10,999 bases of DNA from an uncultured Bacteroidales bacterium (GTDB taxonomy: Bacteria; Bacteroidota; Bacteroidia; Bacteroidales; P3): the NCBI GenBank assembly GCA_947177315.1, contig CAMWTX010000037.1, forward strand, positions 1 to 10,999, read 5' to 3'. The position numbers were made by a program, and so were the translations under genes. Positions 7,001 through 10,999 of the stretch are shown here, piece after piece. The notes under the pieces are model-generated. The model was given only the letters and a program-made list of their open reading frames with translations. It did not search any database and was not told the DNA's origin. The number at the start of each line of letters is the position of its first letter. Position 1 is the stretch's first letter.

Positions 7001-10000
7001 AAAAATCGCTTCCGCCACCACGCCCGAATATACCGACAACAACCTCAAGTTCGGGGATTATGTTTACGTTGTTTCGGCGGTCTATGCCGCCAATAACGAA
7101 TCGGCACGGAGCAACGAGGCCAAGATCAATATCAAAGTGGGTGTGGCCTGCTACGCACCTTTCGGCCTTACCGCCGCCAACGTGCGCAACAACTCCATCG
7201 CCCTTACTTGGAAAGATCCCTCGGCTGCGGGTTCGCAAGCGACAAGCCTGCGCTGGGACAACGGACGCACGGAAGACGGTATCGTGGCGGCCGGCGAATG
7301 GATCGGGGCTGCTTCGTGGTCGGCGCAAGACCTTGTTCCTTACCGCAACATGGGCTTGAAATCGGTAAGCTTGGTGCCGATGACCGTCAACGCCGAGTTT
7401 ACCGTAAAGATTTTTGAAAACGATGTGATGGTTTACAGCCAGCGTGCGGAAAAGGCCGGCATGAAAGCCGGTTCTCCGTTTACGGTTGTCTTGGACGAAG
7501 AATACAAAATCAACGACCGCAAGGAACTTAAGGTGGGTATCGAATGCGCCAACTTTATTCCTCTCAGCGAAGCGGATGTTTTGGAATTGGGCGTGGACGC
7601 CGGTCCTGCCGTCAACAAGAAAGGCAACTGGATGTATATGGAAGGTTTCGGCTGGTTCACCATCGGTTCGGTGGGCGTTTCCGACGCCAACTTCAACATC
7701 AGTCTGGAACTGAGCCCCAAGACGGGCAGCGAACCGCTTGCCAAGGGCTATAACGTATATCGTGACGGTCAGAAGATCAACACCGCTTCGGTAACCGAAT
7801 GCAGCTATACCGACCCAGTAACCGATCCGGGGCTCTATACCTACACGGTAACGGCTCTCCACGACAATGGCGAATCCTATGCCAGCCCGTCGGCCAGCGC
7901 CCGCATTGTGGATATTTCTTCGCACGATGCGCCCGAAGACCTGTCGGCCTATATCTCGATGAACCGCAACGTGGCCTTGCATTGGAACAACCCCAATACC
8001 CGTACCGCCTCCAATGCCAAATCGGGCGATTACAAGCCTTTCGGTTACATCAGTCAGTTCAGCACACTCCAACCCGTTGAATCGGCGGTGGTTACCGACG
8101 GCAAGTATATCTATACCTCGCATCGTAACCGCAACGGCGAGTTCCACAAATACGATATGCAGGGCAACTTTATCGAAGATTTCGAAATAGAAGGTGCCGG
8201 CATGATTTCCGACCTTACCTACGACGGCCAGTATTTTTACGGCTGCGGTGCGGGTCTTACCATACATTGTTTCGACTTTGAAAACCACACCATCGTAAAG
8301 TCGATGTCCGTTACCGAAACGGCGCGCCACCTTACCTATATCCCCGAATTGGACAACGGCAAGGGCGGCTTTGAAATCGGCGACTGGACTTCTTCCTATT
8401 TCGTAAACAAGAACGGAAATTACATGGGAGAAGGTTATTCAGGCTTGGACGGTGCTTTCGGAGCGGCCTACCACGACGGCAAGCTTTATTATGCCCAGCA
8501 GGGCGATGCCGGCTTGTGCGAAGTGATGGAAGTGGATTTCGCCACGCTCAAGGCTACCGGCAACAGCACGGATCTGAGCGATTCCAGATACCTGAAACTT
8601 GCCGAAAACACGCGTTCGGGCGGTCTCAGCCTGTTTGAGGCACCCAACGGAACGGCGGTATTGGTACTCGTGTTGCAGCAACCGGTACCCGATCTCAACA
8701 AGATAGTTTTCCTCGAAGCCACGCAGAGTGCCTATATATCGGGCTTCAACGTATATCGCGGTAACACGAAGATCAACACCGACCCGGTTTCGATACGCGA
8801 TTATGCCGATGTCTTGACCGCCGCCGGTGATTATTCCTATACGGTTTCCGCCATCTATGTGGATGAGGTGGAAAGCGATAAGAGCGCTCCCGTTTCGGTT
8901 AAGATTGTGGAAGCCACACACTGCGAAAAACCGGTTGACGTTCAGGCCGCCGCCATCAAGCGTAACGTACACTTGCAATGGACCTCGGTGATCGAAATGG
9001 AAAACCGTGGCGACAGCATGGAAACCTACGCTCATCTGGCTACAGGTAAGGTAGGGAACTGGACTACCGTAGATGGTGACGGTTTGCCGGTGTATGTGGC
9101 CGATAACTTTGCTTTCCAAGGTATGGACAATGCCAGGACCTTCTTTATCTTGGATGAAGAAAGTATCGAAAGGCCAAATTCGGGCTTCGCTTTTTCAGGA
9201 AAGAAATCGTTTGTGGCTATAGCCGCTTGGGATTCCAAGAATGCGGCCAAGACCAACGACTGGCTCATTACCGAAGCCAAAACTTCTACAGGAGCGGCTC
9301 CTACCTGGATTTCGTTTATGGCCCGCGGTCTGGATGCCGGCCATAAGGAAAACTTCTATATGGCATACAGTACCATGAGCTCCGATACGAGCAACTTTAT
9401 CCAGATGACTTCTTTCCCTGAAAGAGTGGATTACCTGTGGACCCGCTACACTTACCAATTGCCTGAAGGTGTCAAGTATGTGGCTATTCACTACACTACT
9501 TTGGAAGGCCATGCGTTGTTTATCGACGATGTATGCTTGGGTTCGGGTGTCTGCCCGTTTACGGTGGGCACCGAATTCGGATCGGATGAAGAATTTATCG
9601 AAGCGGTGGCGGGTTACAATATCTATCGCAACGGGGAACGTTTGAACAACGAACCGGTTAAGGCAAGTTCTTTCTTTGACGGTAACCTTTCCAACGGCGA
9701 ATACACCTACGAAATCCAGGCAATCTACAATACCTCCTGCGAAAGTTCCAAGAGCACGCCGGTAAAGGTCAAGGTGGAATATGCAGATCCCTGCAATGCG
9801 CCCGAAGGCCTTTATGCCGATGTGGTAGGTTCTGATGTGATGCTGGGCTGGATGGAGCCGTTCTACGATGAACCTGTGGATCTGACTTATGCCAAGAGTT
9901 CGGAAGTGGCCGGCGGTGCCGGTTGGACCATGGATGCCACCTATTATGTGGCCAACAAGTGGGATGCCGCAGACTTGATGGGTGTTTACGGTTACCGTAT

Positions 10001-10787
10001 CGATGCGGTGGCAGGCTTGTTCTATTACGCACCCAATCAGCTTTCCCTCGTGATTTACCAAGGTGGGGAACTGATGTACGAACAGGATGTTACCCGCGAA
10101 TGTGCAGAACTGGACATTTCCATCTTTACACTCGCCACGCCTTATCAGATCGATTTCACCAAAGACCTGATGGTAGGTTTCCGCATTGTGGCGGATGGCG
10201 GTATGCTGACCATGCTTTATGTCTCGGGTGAAGCCGATAACGGTTACGGAAACCTCTATTCCGACGACGGCAAGAACTGGTATCCGGCTCTTACGTATAG
10301 CGGCGGTCAATGGAAAGGAAACTGGTTTATGATTACTCTTCTGGATATGGGATTGCCTACGGCGGCCAACGATTTGCAGGGTTACCGCATGTACCGCAAC
10401 GGTTCGGCGATTACTTCGGAACTGCTTTCGGAACGTACCTATACTGACCGGAATGTTCCTGCCGGAACCTATTCCTACCAAGTGGCTGCCGTTTACGGTG
10501 CTTGCGGAGAAAAATTGAGCGAACCGGTTAGGGTACGTATGACGGATAATGAAGATGTTGAAGAACTGAACCTCGTTACCGTAGGGCCTAACCCCGCGCA
10601 CGAAACCGTAACGGTTTGGGGCGAATACAAGAAGCTCGAAATCGTGGACGTGCAAGGTAAGGTAAGAATTACCAAGCCTGCCGGAAACGGTGGTGAAATC
10701 GATATTCGCCAACTTTCCGCCGGCGTTTACTTTGTACGCATCGAAACTATTCAAGGACAACAAGTTAGAAAATTGGTTGTTTGGTAA
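4074..10787 (+). CDS. giant T9SS-exported multidomain adhesin-like protein with interrupted FN3 domains (2237 aa)
   Basis: A probable surface adhesin or binding protein; no catalytic motif was seen. ATG 4074 is chosen because the signal peptide starts there (ALA|Q cut after residue 23); a TTG at 4050 would add eight residues. Domains: FN3 split around a cleaved-adhesin/choice-of-anchor-J domain (about 31-318; insert about 58-248), a second J-like domain (320-492), a carboxypeptidase-regulatory-like domain (493-572), a BACON-like Ig domain split around a beta-propeller-like region (573-933), an intact FN3 (937-1023), then FN3 domains split around unnamed beta module A (1025-1283), propeller-like 2 (1283-1613), J-like 3 (1616-1904) and module B (1907-2158). 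The sorting domain (about 2164-2237) has VGPNPAH, VDVQGK, GVYFVRI and the ending RKLVVW. The J-like 1 and 3 domains share EGHALFIDDV. It is last in the unit, 27 nt after gene 2. NCBI-style naming would be a T9SS-dependent choice-of-anchor J family or FN3-domain protein. Confidence 0.92.
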   Translation: MKIRNYWLSVALSFLGIAAPALAQTGNTPQACKPEVKQIRDNQVTLVWNNVEPVYGILDDFEGHPDFAINSPGELGWSYWDMDHARTYSIGDYIWQDQSTPKAFQVWTPSKTIPAYTYEKALPHSGKKCLVSLATVTGERRNDWLISPDLRSQNFAEDITLSFWARSFNTASGEELIKIAYSTTTMELDEFLFLNNGAPVIIPESSKEHPGMYFFSFVIPKEARYVAINCVTWEGHALFIDDVALATNKVNPTKAAPNYLTGFNLYRDGVKVNSELITEHSYVDIVPTFGDHDYQVESVFETGSPIKGVATTVNVPNIHLLPFVEDFISYDFETNFWEVSCPDNPIQSISNPCFWSVNYRPYTMFNEAAQFYPLSSLQNYKDYCLTSMELDATGLDSVMMCYDIGLDAYELTGSSRGGEAIAVEVFVDGEWIEVDRRRDTCGDYDYTRFYVDLSQYVAHKKFRIRFNAQGRTASNLIAWYISYIRVYEKAKAKVSGTVLCDGNPVAGVRVTFTSAQQDVYTVVTAADGTYSIPGVDADRYTVTAELTGYNPYSETLTVSKGSQTVDIAMTRPVIALTSTSQAHTLAAEATDNGTIGLQNTGNGTSRVGMWIDYKDKTVSAAPSFETLKTFNTSDILQSSIGFDGEYFYMAQSDEYTNDALIYKYDKEGTFVGTFMPNVHLRRWFAMAYDGENFYSVHADNIIRIINMKEGIQIGEIPTEVTGLCHIAYDEARDAFWVGSLNTLALVDRNGNTLVDEIIYNSEEVLFSGSAYDPYFKEGPCLWIMDRSRGNNPLSVWTKAVIRRIDLTDMELKDDYSFPCDEWPGFIYGGSNYGQVWGAGLFGTTRYKDGHFVLMGVIMAKPGLVGIVDMYEVPNWLKMEEYGFNMEAAGSKQVAYTVDAANLLENDSCKATVTFRMDPYAAPLQFEVSAKVNAKAQYAKPLSLRAVAQNDNAAKLTWSVPQSATAPASYNIYRNGEKIASATTPEYTDNNLKFGDYVYVVSAVYAANNESARSNEAKINIKVGVACYAPFGLTAANVRNNSIALTWKDPSAAGSQATSLRWDNGRTEDGIVAAGEWIGAASWSAQDLVPYRNMGLKSVSLVPMTVNAEFTVKIFENDVMVYSQRAEKAGMKAGSPFTVVLDEEYKINDRKELKVGIECANFIPLSEADVLELGVDAGPAVNKKGNWMYMEGFGWFTIGSVGVSDANFNISLELSPKTGSEPLAKGYNVYRDGQKINTASVTECSYTDPVTDPGLYTYTVTALHDNGESYASPSASARIVDISSHDAPEDLSAYISMNRNVALHWNNPNTRTASNAKSGDYKPFGYISQFSTLQPVESAVVTDGKYIYTSHRNRNGEFHKYDMQGNFIEDFEIEGAGMISDLTYDGQYFYGCGAGLTIHCFDFENHTIVKSMSVTETARHLTYIPELDNGKGGFEIGDWTSSYFVNKNGNYMGEGYSGLDGAFGAAYHDGKLYYAQQGDAGLCEVMEVDFATLKATGNSTDLSDSRYLKLAENTRSGGLSLFEAPNGTAVLVLVLQQPVPDLNKIVFLEATQSAYISGFNVYRGNTKINTDPVSIRDYADVLTAAGDYSYTVSAIYVDEVESDKSAPVSVKIVEATHCEKPVDVQAAAIKRNVHLQWTSVIEMENRGDSMETYAHLATGKVGNWTTVDGDGLPVYVADNFAFQGMDNARTFFILDEESIERPNSGFAFSGKKSFVAIAAWDSKNAAKTNDWLITEAKTSTGAAPTWISFMARGLDAGHKENFYMAYSTMSSDTSNFIQMTSFPERVDYLWTRYTYQLPEGVKYVAIHYTTLEGHALFIDDVCLGSGVCPFTVGTEFGSDEEFIEAVAGYNIYRNGERLNNEPVKASSFFDGNLSNGEYTYEIQAIYNTSCESSKSTPVKVKVEYADPCNAPEGLYADVVGSDVMLGWMEPFYDEPVDLTYAKSSEVAGGAGWTMDATYYVANKWDAADLMGVYGYRIDAVAGLFYYAPNQLSLVIYQGGELMYEQDVTRECAELDISIFTLATPYQIDFTKDLMVGFRIVADGGMLTMLYVSGEADNGYGNLYSDDGKNWYPALTYSGGQWKGNWFMITLLDMGLPTAANDLQGYRMYRNGSAITSELLSERTYTDRNVPAGTYSYQVAAVYGACGEKLSEPVRVRMTDNEDVEELNLVTVGPNPAHETVTVWGEYKKLEIVDVQGKVRITKPAGNGGEIDIRQLSAGVYFVRIETIQGQQVRKLVVW

Positions 10788-10812
10788 TTAAGGTTGTGGA
10801 TCCCGGCGCGGC
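10769..10812 (+). repeat. direct repeat copy 1 (gene 3 end plus downstream)
   Basis: This 44-nt stretch covers the last codons and stop of gene 3 and the left arm of the hairpin. It recurs 92 nt downstream with four mismatches (10786 A/G, 10798 G/A, 10801 T/G, 10807 C/G). This copy is judged genuine because it continues the intact gene and its conserved RKLVVW ending. Confidence 0.8.
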
Positions 10813-10824
10813 AAGCCGCGCCGG
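10803..10824 (+). terminator. perfect 10-bp GC-rich hairpin downstream of gene 3, possible terminator
   Basis: CCGGCGCGGC at 10803-10812 is followed by AA and then by its exact reverse complement at 10815-10824. In practice this folds as nine pairs with a CAAG tetraloop. It starts 16 nt after the stop codon, a typical place for an intrinsic terminator. No T-tract follows on either strand, so it may be a processing or stability element, or one half of a longer structure, rather than a classical Rho-independent terminator. Confidence 0.45.
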
Positions 10825-10860
10825 TGCATCTGCAGAACTTGCCAAGAAAATTAAGAGAGA

Positions 10861-10904
10861 AAAATTGGTTGTTTGGTGATTAAGGTTGTAGAGCCCGGGG
10901 CGGC
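10861..10904 (+). repeat. direct repeat copy 2 (degraded copy of the gene 3 end)
   Basis: This repeats 10769-10812 at an offset of 92 nt with four mismatches, including two changes to G within the GC-rich part. It even carries LVVW followed by a stop (10865-10879), with no coding sequence in front of it. It runs straight into G-rich low-complexity sequence, so it is more likely an assembly or sequencing artefact at a contig end than a true duplication. Confidence 0.7.
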
Positions 10905-10999
10905 GGGGGCGCGGCGGGGGGGGTGGGAGACAACAAGGGGCCCGCCGGGAGGGGGCATGGGGGGGGGGGGGGGGGGGGGGTGGTGGGTGGGGGGTGGGG
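10894..10999. other. G-saturated low-complexity tail, probable sequencing artefact at contig end
   Basis: From about 10894 the + strand is mostly G, with few A or T bases. It includes an unbroken run of 22 G at 10959-10980, then T-interrupted G runs to the end. The first part can still be aligned to the hairpin region at 10802-10824 with many positions changed to G. No ORF or motif can be supported here. Dark-cycle calls from two-colour sequencing are the simplest explanation; a real G-rich element is the alternative. Confidence 0.75.

Noticed and set aside
6306..8330. Very long minus-strand open frame (674 codons) opposite gene 3, with similar long ones at 2430-3980, 5193-6248 and 9195-10763
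   Set aside because: They are shadows of the + strand genes. Codon bias in those genes keeps reverse-strand stops rare. The translations are low-complexity, rich in His, Arg, Gly and Ile, with no signal peptide, domain or sensible start context, while the + strand frames carry clear domains from end to end.
10894..10999. G-quadruplex or phase-variable poly-G tract
   Set aside because: The G enrichment begins inside a degraded copy of nearby sequence, grows toward the window end and carries no gene. An artefact explains it better than a regulatory G tract.

Overview
The window reads as a chromosomal fragment of a Bacteroidota member, most likely order Bacteroidales. It holds three large secreted surface proteins, each with a signal peptide and a C-terminal type IX secretion (T9SS) sorting domain. 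Start codons lie in A-rich leaders rather than behind Shine-Dalgarno sites. All three predicted signal peptides are cut before a glutamine (Ala|Gln), as is usual for exported proteins in this phylum. Base composition looks roughly balanced by eye within the genes. Nothing points to a phage, plasmid or insertion sequence.

Layout. Positions 1-161 are an AT-rich leader with a possible Bacteroidetes-type promoter (TATTTTTG at 45-52) and a 19-codon leader ORF (106-165) that overlaps the first gene by ATGA. Three genes follow on the + strand with 48- and 27-nt gaps, so they probably form one transcription unit. Gene 1 (162-2504, 780 aa) has two regulatory-like beta domains, two fibronectin-III-like (FN3) domains and three exactly 75-residue InlB-type B-repeats. 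Gene 2 (2553-4046, 497 aa) is almost entirely a run of about twelve 28-33-residue Y-x-Y-[DN]...W repeats. Gene 3 (4074-10787, 2237 aa) is a giant adhesin-like protein. Five of its six FN3 domains are interrupted at the same loop by whole inserted domains: cleaved-adhesin/choice-of-anchor-J-like, beta-propeller-like, or an unnamed beta domain. Positions 10788-10999 hold a perfect 10-bp-stem hairpin, a degraded second copy of the gene 3 end, and a G-rich tail that looks like sequencing or assembly error.

Function. All three proteins should cross the inner membrane by Sec, cross the outer membrane by T9SS, lose their C-terminal domain and be attached to the cell surface or released. No catalytic motif was recognised in any of them. 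Adhesion or glycan/protein binding is the likeliest shared role, but this is inference from domain types. No T9SS machinery gene and no complete neighbouring pathway lies in the window, so the biological target is unknown.
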